Positions 9,047 through 16,424 of a DNA stretch of 64,000 nt are shown here, piece by piece. The stretch lies in contig NZ_CP107954.1 of assembly GCF_036067295.1 (NCBI RefSeq), positions 1,488,001 to 1,552,000 on the forward strand, read 5' to 3'. A program made the position numbers and the translations under genes. Position 1 is the stretch's first letter. Every line of letters starts with the position of its first letter. The stretch comes from Kribbella sp. NBC_00382 (GTDB lineage: Bacteria > Actinomycetota > Actinomycetes > Propionibacteriales > Kribbellaceae). Below the pieces are notes generated by a model. It was not told where the DNA came from and did no database searches. It saw only the letters and a list, made by a program, of their open reading frames with translations.

Positions 9047-9082
9047 CTTAGGTGCTTCGACCAGGTGGTCGAAGCACCTAAG
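9047..9082 (+). terminator. Perfect 17-bp-arm hairpin after the 8839 gene
   Basis: Arms CTTAGGTGCTTCGACCA and its exact complement are separated by only GG. It sits just downstream of the small gene and could end its transcript, although no T-run follows. A 36-bp near-perfect palindrome could also be a protein site. Confidence 0.55.
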
Positions 9083-9112
9083 TCATTTATACGCCCAGTT
9101 GAGCGCATAAAG

Positions 9113-9151
9113 GAAAAAATAGTGACCCCAAGATGAATCTTGGGGTCACTA
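9113..9151 (-). terminator. Rho-independent terminator of the RHH gene
   Basis: A 15-bp perfect stem (TAGTGACCCCAAGAT and complement, 2-base centre) is followed on the minus strand by ATTTTTTCC. It lies about 30 bases after the stop of the ribbon-helix-helix gene. This is a textbook intrinsic terminator. Confidence 0.85.
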
Positions 9152-9182
9152 GGTTCCCAAAAGCGGGTACGCGAGAGATCTT

Positions 9183-9392
9183 TCAGCCGACCAGCGAAAC
9201 GCTGGTTTCTTGGCCTTCTTGGGTGACGAGTTTCAAGGTTTTATTGCCGTCTACAACTTCATCCTCAATGAACTTGTAGACAGATACAGCACGCCGGACG
9301 ATCTCAGTCACTGTCGTCTGGCGACGATCGGCCAGTTGCCGCAAGGCCTCTGCTGTCTCGTCGTTGATGTTGACGTTCAGCCTGGTGGTCAT
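9183..9392 (-). CDS. Ribbon-helix-helix (CopG/Arc-type) regulator
   Basis: 69 residues. A beta strand RLNVNINDETAEAL is followed by two helices (LRQLADRRQTTVTEIVRRAV), the RHH fold of small dimeric DNA-binding proteins, plus a short beta-like tail. TAGGAG lies 9 bases before the ATG. A promoter-like TTGACT-18-TAGCCT (minus strand, 9611 to 9582) and an intrinsic terminator frame it as a one-gene unit. It diverges from the cassette starting at 9815. Matching inverted repeats touch both -35 boxes, so it probably represses itself and the cassette (inference). Confidence 0.75.
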   Translation of the reverse strand: MTTRLNVNINDETAEALRQLADRRQTTVTEIVRRAVSVYKFIEDEVVDGNKTLKLVTQEGQETSVSLVG

Positions 9393-9581
9393 AAGCGACG
9401 GCTCCTACGGATTGTCGCGCTGCTGGGTCTTCCCCCGACTCAGCTGACACTGAGCCCAGCCGGCGCGGCGGGTGCAAGTGGGTAGGCGGGGAGGACGGGT
9501 CCCCTATGGCGAGCGGTCTCGCAGAAGAAGTACGCATAGACGGTCCCCAGTCGACCGTCATACGGCTTCCCCATGGCAGCG

Positions 9582-9611
9582 AGGCTAGCAAATTTCTATG
9601 CAAATAGTCAA
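9582..9611 (-). promoter_or_regulatory. Putative promoter of the RHH gene
   Basis: On the minus strand, TTGACT (9611-9606), 18 bases, TAGCCT (9587-9582). The surroundings are AT-rich. The -35 overlaps one arm of a 10-bp inverted repeat. Confidence 0.5.
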
Positions 9612-9678
9612 CATCACAGCAACATGGCGTGCGCGCTTCATGCAGATGATGTCCTCATCATACCCGCATGTGATGTTG
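9609..9678. promoter_or_regulatory. Inverted repeat pair in the RHH/cassette divergent region
   Basis: Arms CAACATCACA (9609-9618) and TGTGATGTTG (9669-9678) are exact complements 50 bases apart. A second nested pair, GCAACAT (9619-9625) and ATGTTGC (9674-9680), reinforces it. The left arm touches the RHH -35 box and the right arm touches the cassette -35 box. Probable binding sites for the RHH protein. Confidence 0.5.
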
Positions 9679-9705
9679 CTGCAACGCAGACGTAGTGGTT
9701 ACACT
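9676..9705 (+). promoter_or_regulatory. Putative promoter of the four-gene cassette
   Basis: TTGCTG (9676-9681), 18 bases, TACACT (9700-9705), followed by a leader of about 100 bases before the GTG at 9815. It implies that the longer open frame starting at 9695 is not the true gene start. Confidence 0.5.
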
Positions 9706-9814
9706 CCTGTCATTTGTAGTTGGTACTTTGCCGGGCACCCCCATCCCGAGGGTGGCCCATCAGCTGTGCGCGTCCCCCGAGGACGTTGTGCCCCTGCAGC
9801 TCAGGAGGCCCTTC

Positions 9815-10087
9815 GTGGACCAACCTGTCGAGGCCCGCCGTGAATGGCGGTGGGTCTTGTTCATCCGCCTGCTTCGCAAGGCGAAAAAAGTGGAGGTAAC
9901 CGACGTTCGAGTGATCCCCGCGCAGGATCTCTGGCTTGGAGATCCGGTCGACGAGTCGCTAGAGACCACTACGGGAGAGCAGATCGACGTCGTTCAGGAC
10001 TCCATCGACATCGTGCCGCTGAGAGGACTATCGGTCCCTCATCTCGGCCTGCACTATGAAGACCAAATCTGGACCGTGAGGGATTAA
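9815..10087 (+). CDS. VPHLGL-module small protein, first gene of cassette
   Basis: 90 residues. The start is GTG 9815 because a perfect AGGAGG lies 6 bases upstream and the promoter lies within the longer frame. The N-terminus is basic (FIRLLRKAKK). The last ~60 residues form a beta-rich module: VEVTDVRVIPAQDLWLGDPV, then GLSVPHLGLHYEDQIWTV. This module aligns with the C-terminus of the XRE protein at 11377 (LGAPVDSLDNE, GLSVPDLDLVY, GGWIFV) and more loosely with the 8839 product. No known family recognised. The next gene starts 6 bases later. Confidence 0.7.
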   Translation: MDQPVEARREWRWVLFIRLLRKAKKVEVTDVRVIPAQDLWLGDPVDESLETTTGEQIDVVQDSIDIVPLRGLSVPHLGLHYEDQIWTVRD

Positions 10088-10093
10088 GGGCAG

Positions 10094-10486
10094 ATGGCAG
10101 ACGAACCGCACGACGAGGGGAAGTCAGAGCCCGCCGGCATGGGCCAAGCGCCCGCGGACTCCACCAACGAGTTGATCGAGGGCCACAACCCAAAACCGCG
10201 CGGAAACGAGATCGTCGAGAGCGTGCCCGTACCGAACGGGCTCCCGGAAATCCTGCGAGAACGTTCACCCAAGGACCCAGACCGCAACGTTCGGACGGGC
10301 CTCGCGTGGGCATTGACTCTCCTACTCGTCGCACTGGCGCTCGTAGCCGCTGGTGGCTGGCTCCTGGGAAGCAAGAAACTCGAGGACCTACAGGCCTACC
10401 TCTTGGTGATGTCGCCTATCGTCACGCTGACCGGCACCATTCTGGGCTTCTACTTCTCCGCCGATCGTAGCCAGCCCAAGAACTGA
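10094..10486 (+). CDS. Two-TM membrane protein of the cassette
   Basis: 130 residues. A long polar, acidic N-terminus of about 75 residues is followed by two transmembrane segments: TGLAWALTLLLVALALVAAG and then YLLVMSPIVTLTGTILGFYF. It ends in a short SADRSQPKN tail, so both ends are probably cytoplasmic. A TLTGTILGFYF-type second helix occurs in small accessory membrane proteins, but I cannot name a family. It starts 6 bases after the previous stop, so it is surely co-transcribed. Possible roles are anchor or membrane effector; this is inference only. Confidence 0.65.
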   Translation: MADEPHDEGKSEPAGMGQAPADSTNELIEGHNPKPRGNEIVESVPVPNGLPEILRERSPKDPDRNVRTGLAWALTLLLVALALVAAGGWLLGSKKLEDLQAYLLVMSPIVTLTGTILGFYFSADRSQPKN

Positions 10487-10583
10487 TCACGGACTAGAGA
10501 CGGGCGCCATACGAGGGGTCCCGCGTCAGCCAGCAGATCGGTCAGCGTCTGCATCCGTCAATTCCAGAACTGGCATCCCTGAG

Positions 10584-11390
10584 GTGCTCCTGGCACTTCC
10601 CCCAGGAGCACCGGATGGTCACAATCGCTGGGTGATCGTTCTCCGAGGGCTGCGTGCTGGTCTCCTGGCGCTGTCAGGTGCCGTTGTAACTCTCGCGCAA
10701 CTGAACCTGCCTAAGGACTTCTGGGCTAAATACACCGAGGTTCAGTGGGCTAGCGTCGTGATTCTTGCCCTGCTCATCGGCCTCGACACGGTCCACGAAT
10801 TCAACTACTTCATCCGAGTTCGGCAGATACAGGGGTATGAACAGGATTTGCGAGCTGTGCTGAGTGCAGCAATCAGCGGCATCGTGACCGCAACAGGAGT
10901 TCCATGGGACGGCGTAGCTGTGCGGTACTACCGACTGAGGGGACCTGCCTATCGCCGTCGTCTCGTACCAGTCACCGCAGTCATGGCTGGTGCTGATCTA
11001 GAGGAGGCCCGTCGCGAAATTCGCAAGGGGGCAGGGCTTGTGGGTGTGGCCTTCAGAGAACAGGAGATTCTGGCGGAGGAGTGGAACGAGTTTGTCAGGG
11101 TTGCCACTCTCCAAGGCCGAAAAGCTTGGGAACAGCGATCGGAAGATGCTCGCTTTGGGCTCAGCTGGGGTGAGGTGAGAAGCTCCCTGCGAGCCGACGG
11201 AATGGTGGCCAGTCCAACCTTCGCCAGCGCGAACGGAAAGCCAGACGGCTGCATATTGGTGAGCGGAATCCTTAATCTGGCCGAGCTTAAGAGCGATGAA
11301 ACCCGCCGCGTCCTCGACGACCTAGCGACCGTTCTGGATCGCCTAGGACCGCCACCTCCGGGATGGTGGAGTGCATATGAACGACGCTGA
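10584..11390 (+). CDS. Membrane protein with GAF-like cytoplasmic domain
   Basis: Up to 268 residues. The start is unsure: GTG 10584 or GTG 10632, neither with a good ribosome site. Two hydrophobic segments (GLLALSGAVVTLAQLNLP and VVILALLIGLDTVHEF) precede a soluble region of about 180 residues. Its pattern (AVLSAAISGIVTATGV, RKGAGLVGVAF, GMVASPTF, CILVSGILNLAEL, ETRRVLDDLATVLDRLG) looks like a GAF-type ligand-binding domain: central strands with an alpha-helical close. The two-TM-plus-helix N-terminus is also reminiscent of SLATT-type effectors, but weakly. The 3' end overlaps the XRE gene. It is a candidate sensor of the cassette. Confidence 0.6.
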   Translation: MLLALPPGAPDGHNRWVIVLRGLRAGLLALSGAVVTLAQLNLPKDFWAKYTEVQWASVVILALLIGLDTVHEFNYFIRVRQIQGYEQDLRAVLSAAISGIVTATGVPWDGVAVRYYRLRGPAYRRRLVPVTAVMAGADLEEARREIRKGAGLVGVAFREQEILAEEWNEFVRVATLQGRKAWEQRSEDARFGLSWGEVRSSLRADGMVASPTFASANGKPDGCILVSGILNLAELKSDETRRVLDDLATVLDRLGPPPPGWWSAYERR

Positions 11391-12123
11391 CAAGGGAGCC
11401 GAGAGGCAACCTGCCGCACGAGCGGGTCAAGTCTCTCCAGCCTTCATCGACTTGATCGAGCAGTATGGGGCCTCACCTCGGTTGTTGCGTAGGGTCCGCT
11501 CGGTGATGTCCGATCACCCACGGCGACTCTCACCGCCAGGTACTGGAGACAGCATGGCTCCGGAATCTGCAGAGGCCCCGGTGCCGGAGGACACTGTTCC
11601 TCGGAGGCGCGACTCAGGCGACCCGGCAGTAACCGGGTTCGCTGGACTGCTACGCGGGTTCCGGCTCAGTGCTGGCTTCTCGCAAGAGGAACTCGCTAGG
11701 CGTGCCGGTTTCAGTGTCGATGCAGTCGTCGCATTGGAACGAGGCCGACGGCGCGCACCCCGAACAGGCACCTTGTTCAAGCTCGCTGACGCGCTGCTAC
11801 TAGGAAGCGAGGAACGTGTGCAGCTAATCGCCGCTGCTCGTGGCGAAACGCGAGCGAGCCGGAGGCCAAAACCACCTCCGGCGCATGGAGTTGAGGAGGG
11901 CGCACGTGGAGAGGCCGAAGCCAGAGACGTCAAGGTCAACGTTCTTGTAGCCGGGGGGATCTTGTTGGGGGCACCAGTCGATTCGCTGGATAACGAGATA
12001 GTTATGCAGGCTTCTGAGGACCGCGAGTTCCGGGAAGACGTTGTACCGGCGCCCGGTCTGTCCGTACCGGACCTCGATCTCGTATACGTGAACGGCGGTT
12101 GGATCTTCGTAGAGGCGAAGTAG
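11377..12123 (+). CDS. XRE-family regulator fused to the VPHLGL module
   Basis: 248 residues from ATG 11377; GGTGGA lies 6 bases upstream, and GTG 11371 is an alternative. There is an N-terminal helical part (SPAFIDLIEQYGASPRLLRR) and a polar linker. Residues about 85-155 are a clear XRE helix-turn-helix (LLRGFRLSAGFSQEELARRA, then VVALERGRRRAP). A charged linker follows, and the last ~62 residues form the shared module (VNVLVAGGILLGAPVDSL, GLSVPDLDLVY, GGWIFVEAK). It overlaps the GAF-like gene by 14 bases and is the last gene of the cassette. The fusion links the module to DNA binding, suggesting that the 90-residue protein and this one recognise the same partner or ligand. Confidence 0.75.
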   Translation: MNDADKGAERQPAARAGQVSPAFIDLIEQYGASPRLLRRVRSVMSDHPRRLSPPGTGDSMAPESAEAPVPEDTVPRRRDSGDPAVTGFAGLLRGFRLSAGFSQEELARRAGFSVDAVVALERGRRRAPRTGTLFKLADALLLGSEERVQLIAAARGETRASRRPKPPPAHGVEEGARGEAEARDVKVNVLVAGGILLGAPVDSLDNEIVMQASEDREFREDVVPAPGLSVPDLDLVYVNGGWIFVEAK

Positions 12124-12403
12124 CTCCGATCCCGCAGCCCGCTTGTAGCGCCGAGCAGAGGTTCGCTAGGTCCCCTACTCGACCGATGGGACGAGCATCT
12201 GGGAACCCGTTCTTTTCTCCAAGCGGTCTAGTGCTGAATTCAGCCTCTTCGCCTCGATAACCCAAGTCTGAACACCTGGCTACTACCTGTTGATCGATAC
12301 ACCGTCAGGCGGATCCGCCTGACCACTACCAGGGATCCCAATGCAGGACGCTTCCCTAAAGCCGAAGGCCTTAGGGGTACACGCCACGCGCACGTTTGCC
12401 GCT
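12124..12403. other. Gene-free right flank of the island
   Basis: No gene seen. It holds a perfect 20-bp palindrome at 12304-12323 and a stem at 12354-12376 (CCCTAA...TTAGGG around GCC/GGC, one mismatch). The composition returns to the GC-rich average near its right end. Confidence 0.5.
12304..12323. repeat. Perfect 20-bp palindrome
   Basis: GTCAGGCGGATCCGCCTGAC is its own reverse complement. It lies 180 bases after the cassette. Without a central loop it is more like a dimer-binding or recombination site than a terminator; its role is unknown. Confidence 0.5.
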
Positions 12404-12648
12404 CGGCCAGCTCAGTGGTCGCATCGCGCGACGCAGGAGCGCAGACACGGGCGGGCGGGAGCGCCCAGAGCCCGAGCGACGCAGGAGCGAGCGCGGCGGG
12501 CGCGTGGGGCAACTCCACCCGCCGCAGCTACGTAATCCGGCCAGCCAGCTCAGTGGTCGCACCGCGCGACGTAGGAGCGCACACCACGGGCGGGTGGGAG
12601 CGTCCAGAGCTGGAGCGACGGAGGAGTGGAAGCGGCGGGCGCGTGGGG
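12404..12648 (+). repeat. Two tandem copies (B and C) of the intergenic GC-rich repeat
   Basis: Copy B (12404-12509) and copy C (12541-12648) are about 106 bases each and highly similar. Each begins GCCAGCTCAGTGGTCG and ends GGCGGGCGCGTGGGG, with GACGCAGGAGCG-type blocks inside. They fill the space between the island and proline dehydrogenase. Open frames that read Gln-Leu-Ser-Gly-Arg here come from the repeat and are not genes. Confidence 0.75.
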
Positions 12649-12662
12649 ATCTCCCGCGTGGG

Positions 12663-13592
12663 TTACTTCTTGCTGATGAGGGAGCGGGCGAAGAATTGGA
12701 GGTTGGCGGGGCGTTCGGCCAAGCGGCGTACCAGGTAGCCGTACCAGTCTTCGCCGTAGGGGATGTAGACGCGGACGGTTTGACCGTCGCGGGCCAGGCG
12801 GAGCTGCTCTTCCGGGCGGATGCCGAAGAGCATCTGGTACTCGTACGAGCCGCGCTCGCGACCCGCGCGATCCGCAAGTGAGCCGGCGATGGCGATCAGG
12901 CGCGGGTCGTGGGAGGCGATCATCGGGTAGCCGGCGCCGTTCATCAGCACCTTCATCGCCCGGACGTACGCCTTGTCGACGGAGCGCTTGTCCTGGAAGG
13001 CGACCGACTCAGGCTCCTTGTACGCACCCTTGCAGAGCCGGACGCGGGAGCCGGCCGTAGCCAGGTCGACGCAGTCGGACTCGGTCCGGCGCAGGTAGGC
13101 CTGCAGCACCGCGCCCGTCTCGGGGAAGTCCTGACGCAGTTCGCGCAGGATGCCGAGGGTGGAGTCGGTGGTGGTGTGGTCTTCCATGTCCAGCGTCACC
13201 GTCGTACCGGCGTTGCGGGCCGCGTGGCAGATGGACCGGGCGTTCTCCAGCGCGATCTTCTCGCCATCGCCTGGCAGCGCCTGGCCGACGGCGGACAGCT
13301 TGACCGAGACCTCCGCGTTGGCGGTCAGGCCGGCGGCGGACAGCTGCTTGAGCAGGGTGAGGTAGGCGTCGGCCGTCGCGGTGGCGGCGGCGATGTCGGT
13401 GACGTCCTCGCCGAGGTGGTCGAGGGTGACGTTCAGGCCGTTGCTGACCAGCTTCTCGGTGGCCAGGACGGCCTCCGGAGCGGTCTCGCCGGCTACGAAC
13501 CGTGCCACGATGCCGCTGGAGACGGGCATCGCCGAGACGGCCTTCTTGATCTGGGGGCTGCGGGACACGCCCAGCAGGACTCGCCGAAGCAC
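12663..13592 (-). CDS. Proline dehydrogenase
   Basis: 309 residues. The start is GTG 13592: GAGGAGGA lies 8 bases upstream and the protein then begins LRRVLLGVSRSP, as usual in actinobacterial ProDH. The (beta/alpha)8 FAD enzyme oxidises proline to pyrroline-5-carboxylate and passes electrons to the membrane quinone pool. Visible family blocks are EVSVKLSAVG, VTLDMEDHTTTDSTL, LQAYLRRTESD, RLCKGAYKEP and the C-terminal YIPYGEDWYGYLVRRLAERP (proline/FAD site). No P5C dehydrogenase lies next to it. The length fits the monofunctional family. Confidence 0.92.
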   Translation of the reverse strand: MLRRVLLGVSRSPQIKKAVSAMPVSSGIVARFVAGETAPEAVLATEKLVSNGLNVTLDHLGEDVTDIAAATATADAYLTLLKQLSAAGLTANAEVSVKLSAVGQALPGDGEKIALENARSICHAARNAGTTVTLDMEDHTTTDSTLGILRELRQDFPETGAVLQAYLRRTESDCVDLATAGSRVRLCKGAYKEPESVAFQDKRSVDKAYVRAMKVLMNGAGYPMIASHDPRLIAIAGSLADRAGRERGSYEYQMLFGIRPEEQLRLARDGQTVRVYIPYGEDWYGYLVRRLAERPANLQFFARSLISKK

Positions 13593-13850
13593 TTCGCGTT
13601 CCTCCTCGTTTCCCGTCCCACCCGGCCCCATGCCGCGCGATGAATCAGGGGTGTCAGCAGGCTACGCGCCTGAACCAGGCCCTCCCTAACGGTCGCGCTC
13701 AATCCGGCCGGGAGTGTGGCCAGGACCACACCAGTACGCCGAGTGGTCCTGGCTGCGAGCCTACGGCCTGAACCACCGCAAGCACGGCCAGGAGCACGCC
13801 GACGACGCGGCGTGGTTTCGCTTGGACTGGGTCCGAGAGAGGATGCGGCC

Positions 13851-14885
13851 ATGCCATTGTTTCGGCGGCGCAAGGCCGCGACCGGTGATCCGATCGGCGA
13901 GTTCTGGTCCTGGTGGACCGAGACCGGCGCCGACGCGGTGGCGAAAGCGGTCGCGAACCAGGATCCGAACTCGACCGCCGAGGAGCTGTCCCGCCGCGTC
14001 TCGCGGATCCACGGCAACCTCGACTGGGAGCTCGGCCCCGGCCTGCACGCCGCCCACGTCCTCGTGGTGACCGCCGCCGGCGACCCCGGTACCCGCGCCT
14101 TCGCCCGCCGCTGGCTGCGGGCGGCGCCGCCGTCGGACCAGACCTGGGAGTACGCCGACATGCGCCGCCCCGCGCCCGACGTCACCATCCGGTTCGAGGG
14201 CATGCCGCCGGTCCAGATCGACGCCGCGCTCGTCACGATCGAGGTCGACACCCGCGAGGCCGCGCTGCATGTCGGCGTCCACCACCCGACCTTCAGCGAG
14301 CTGCCCGAGGACCTGCAGAAGCGCGTGACGTTCCTCCTGCTCGACCTGGTACTCGGCGAGGAGCTCGTCGAAACCTGGGTCGGCGCGATCGAGACCGCCG
14401 TCGAGCGCCCGGCGGACGCAGTACCGATCGCAGAGTTGCTGCCTGCCGTCGCGAAGTTCGCTGCTGATCATGTCGCCGAGGACGGCGGACCGAGCTGGCG
14501 ATTGATGGAGGGTACGACGGCCGCCGGGCACAGGCTGGTCGCGACGGCGATGGTTCCGCTCCGCTCGGTGCAGCTGCCGCATCTCGACACGCACGTGGCC
14601 GTATCGGTTCCGTACAAGGCGGCTCGCGAGGACGGGCTGCCGCTGGACGAGACGCTCAGCCACCTGCGCGACTTCGAGGATCACCTGACCGACCGGCTCG
14701 GCGACTCCGGCCGCCTCCTCGCCCACGAGACCGCCGCCGGCCACCGGATCCTGCACTACTACGTCGACGGTACGACGCCAGCCGCCGCCCAACTCGAAGC
14801 GGCCGTCACCGGCTGGCCCGACGGCCGGGTAGCGATCGACGTCTCCCCCGACGCCGGCTGGGAAGGCGTCCGCCACCTCAGCTGA
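13851..14885 (+). CDS. Conserved protein, DUF695-like C-terminus
   Basis: 344 residues from ATG 13851, preceded by AGAGAGG. It is a soluble, acidic protein with no signal or membrane segment. It begins PLFRRRKAATGDPIGEFWSWW. The C-terminal third (DGLPLDETLSHLRDFEDHLT, AAGHRILHYYVDGT) resembles DUF695-type domains. The role is unknown. A longer upstream frame exists, but it overlaps the divergent ProDH promoter region and lacks a ribosome site. Confidence 0.75.
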   Translation: MPLFRRRKAATGDPIGEFWSWWTETGADAVAKAVANQDPNSTAEELSRRVSRIHGNLDWELGPGLHAAHVLVVTAAGDPGTRAFARRWLRAAPPSDQTWEYADMRRPAPDVTIRFEGMPPVQIDAALVTIEVDTREAALHVGVHHPTFSELPEDLQKRVTFLLLDLVLGEELVETWVGAIETAVERPADAVPIAELLPAVAKFAADHVAEDGGPSWRLMEGTTAAGHRLVATAMVPLRSVQLPHLDTHVAVSVPYKAAREDGLPLDETLSHLRDFEDHLTDRLGDSGRLLAHETAAGHRILHYYVDGTTPAAAQLEAAVTGWPDGRVAIDVSPDAGWEGVRHLS

Positions 14886-14912
14886 AGGCAACCTTCGACG
14901 GCCGGCGAACAG

Positions 14913-15650
14913 CTAGGCCGTACGTCGTTTGAGGGTGGCGGCGCCCAGTGCGAGGGCGCCGAGGATGAAGGCGAGGACGATCAACGCGTCCACCCCCGCA
15001 CCGCTGCCGAAACCGTTGCCGCTAGCAACTTCCGAGACGGCGTCGACCGCGTAGGAGAGGGGTAGTACAGAGCTCACTGCATGTAGTACGTCGGGGAGCT
15101 GGTCGCGCGGGATGAATAGGCCACAGAGCAGGATCTGCGGGATCATCACGGCCGGCATCATCTGCACCGCCTGGAACTCGGTCGCCGCGAAGGCACTGGC
15201 GAACAGGCCCAGCGCAGTACCGAGAACACCGTCGAGAACAGCCACCACACCGAGCTGCCAGGCGGCGCCGCGGATGTCCAGATCCAAGGCATACAAGGAG
15301 ATCGAGACCACCACGACCGCCTGGACGACGGCGATCAGCGCGAAGGCGAGCGCATAGCCGAGCAGGAAGTCGAGCTTGCCCATCGGCATCGTGAACAGCC
15401 GGGCCAGCGTGCCGCTGGACCGTTCGCGCAGCGTCGCGACCGAGGTGACGATGAACATGATGATCGCCGGGAACACCGCGAGCAGCGGCCCGCCGACCCG
15501 GTCGAAGGTGTTCGGGCTGTCGTGGAACATCCACCACATCAGGCTGACCAGCAGGGCCGGCAGCACGATCAGCATCGCGACCGTACGGTGGTCCCGGCGC
15601 AGCTGCGCGACTACGCGGGCCGCGACGGCGAAGGTGACTCGTGGGGTCAT
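14913..15650 (-). CDS. ABC-2 type transporter permease
   Basis: 245 residues from ATG 15650, which overlaps the ATPase stop (ATGA). There are six hydrophobic segments. The first follows a short cytoplasmic helix (LRRDHRTVAMLIVLPALLVSL), and a conserved ABC-2 block reads VATLRERSSGTLARLFTMPM. It pairs with the ATPase upstream as a DrrAB-like exporter of drugs or lipids. The longer frame to 15863 would run inside the ATPase gene and is rejected. Confidence 0.9.
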   Translation of the reverse strand: MTPRVTFAVAARVVAQLRRDHRTVAMLIVLPALLVSLMWWMFHDSPNTFDRVGGPLLAVFPAIIMFIVTSVATLRERSSGTLARLFTMPMGKLDFLLGYALAFALIAVVQAVVVVSISLYALDLDIRGAAWQLGVVAVLDGVLGTALGLFASAFAATEFQAVQMMPAVMIPQILLCGLFIPRDQLPDVLHAVSSVLPLSYAVDAVSEVASGNGFGSGAGVDALIVLAFILGALALGAATLKRRTA

Positions 15651-16375
15651 CGGACATCCGCCTTCTGGTCGATCAGCGTGAGGAACGCTTGCTCGATGTC
15701 CTCGGTCCCGGCCGCTTCGAGGAGTGCGGCAGGGGTCTCGTCGGCGAGCAGCTCTCCGTCGCGCATCAGGAGCAACCGGTCGCAGCGGACCGCCTCGTCC
15801 ATCACGTGACTGGACACCAAAAGGGTCGCGCCGTCGGCGGCCAGCCGGTGGAAGAGTTCCCACAGGTCTCGGCGTAGTACCGGATCAAGGCCGACAGTCG
15901 GTTCGTCGAGGACGAGCAGCTCGGGGTTGCCGAGCAGGGCGGCCGCAAGCGAGGCACGGGACCGCTGACCGCCGGACAGGCGATCGACCCGGGCGTCGGC
16001 ATGGCTGCGGAGGTCGACGGCGTCGATGACCCGGTCGATGTCAGCGGCCGCTACGCCCAGTACGGCGGCGAAGAAGCGCAGGTTCTCCGTGACGGTCAGA
16101 TCGCCGTACACGCTCGGCTCCTGGGTGACGTAGCCGATCCGGCCGCGGAGCTTCGGTGCCCCGGCGGGGAGGCCGAGCACCTGGACGGTGCCGGTGACCT
16201 TGGCCTGCAGGCCGGCGATCGCCCGGATCAGCGTGGTCTTGCCGCAACCGGACGGACCGAGCAGACCCGTCACCGACCCGGCCTTGAGGTCGAACCCGAC
16301 CCCGTGCAGGACCTCGCGATCCCCCCGCACCACCACGACGTCCCGGCAGGACACCGCCACCGCATTATTCATCAT
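15647..16375 (-). CDS. ABC transporter ATP-binding protein (DrrA-like)
   Basis: 242 residues with intact motifs: Walker A GPSGCGKTT, Q-loop YVTQEP, signature LSGGQ, Walker B LLVLDEPTVGLDP and the switch SSHVMD. It powers the overlapping permease. No Shine-Dalgarno precedes the first ATG; the nearest GGAGG is about 24 bases up. An 18-bp inverted repeat spans the start codon, so a leaderless transcript under repressor control is plausible. Confidence 0.9.
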   Translation of the reverse strand: MMNNAVAVSCRDVVVVRGDREVLHGVGFDLKAGSVTGLLGPSGCGKTTLIRAIAGLQAKVTGTVQVLGLPAGAPKLRGRIGYVTQEPSVYGDLTVTENLRFFAAVLGVAAADIDRVIDAVDLRSHADARVDRLSGGQRSRASLAAALLGNPELLVLDEPTVGLDPVLRRDLWELFHRLAADGATLLVSSHVMDEAVRCDRLLLMRDGELLADETPAALLEAAGTEDIEQAFLTLIDQKADVR

Positions 16376-16384
16376 GTGATGAAT
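16367..16384. promoter_or_regulatory. Inverted repeat over the ABC ATPase start codon
   Basis: ATTCATCA-TG-TGATGAAT has 8-bp perfect arms and overlaps the ATG at 16375. It is a likely operator; the TetR protein encoded at 16967 is the obvious candidate (inference). Confidence 0.55.
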
Positions 16385-16424
16385 TTAGCGAGAGGAGAAC
16401 CTCCTGGCAATAGCTGGGGGTGGG

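Noticed and set aside
9304..9603. 99-residue minus-strand frame overlapping the RHH gene start
   Set aside because: Overlaps the RHH gene in another frame and would span its promoter; composition is not protein-like.
9695..9814. N-terminal extension of the 90-residue cassette protein
   Set aside because: Its start lies inside the predicted promoter; GTG 9815 has a perfect AGGAGG.
8229..12437. Integrative element with att sites
   Set aside because: Repeat copies are imperfect, occur in tandem on the right, and no integrase, transposase or tRNA is present; kept only as a possible boundary.
12396..12881. Open frames reading Gln-Leu-Ser-Gly-Arg repeats
   Set aside because: They translate the tandem intergenic repeat and run into the ProDH gene antisense; not a protein family.
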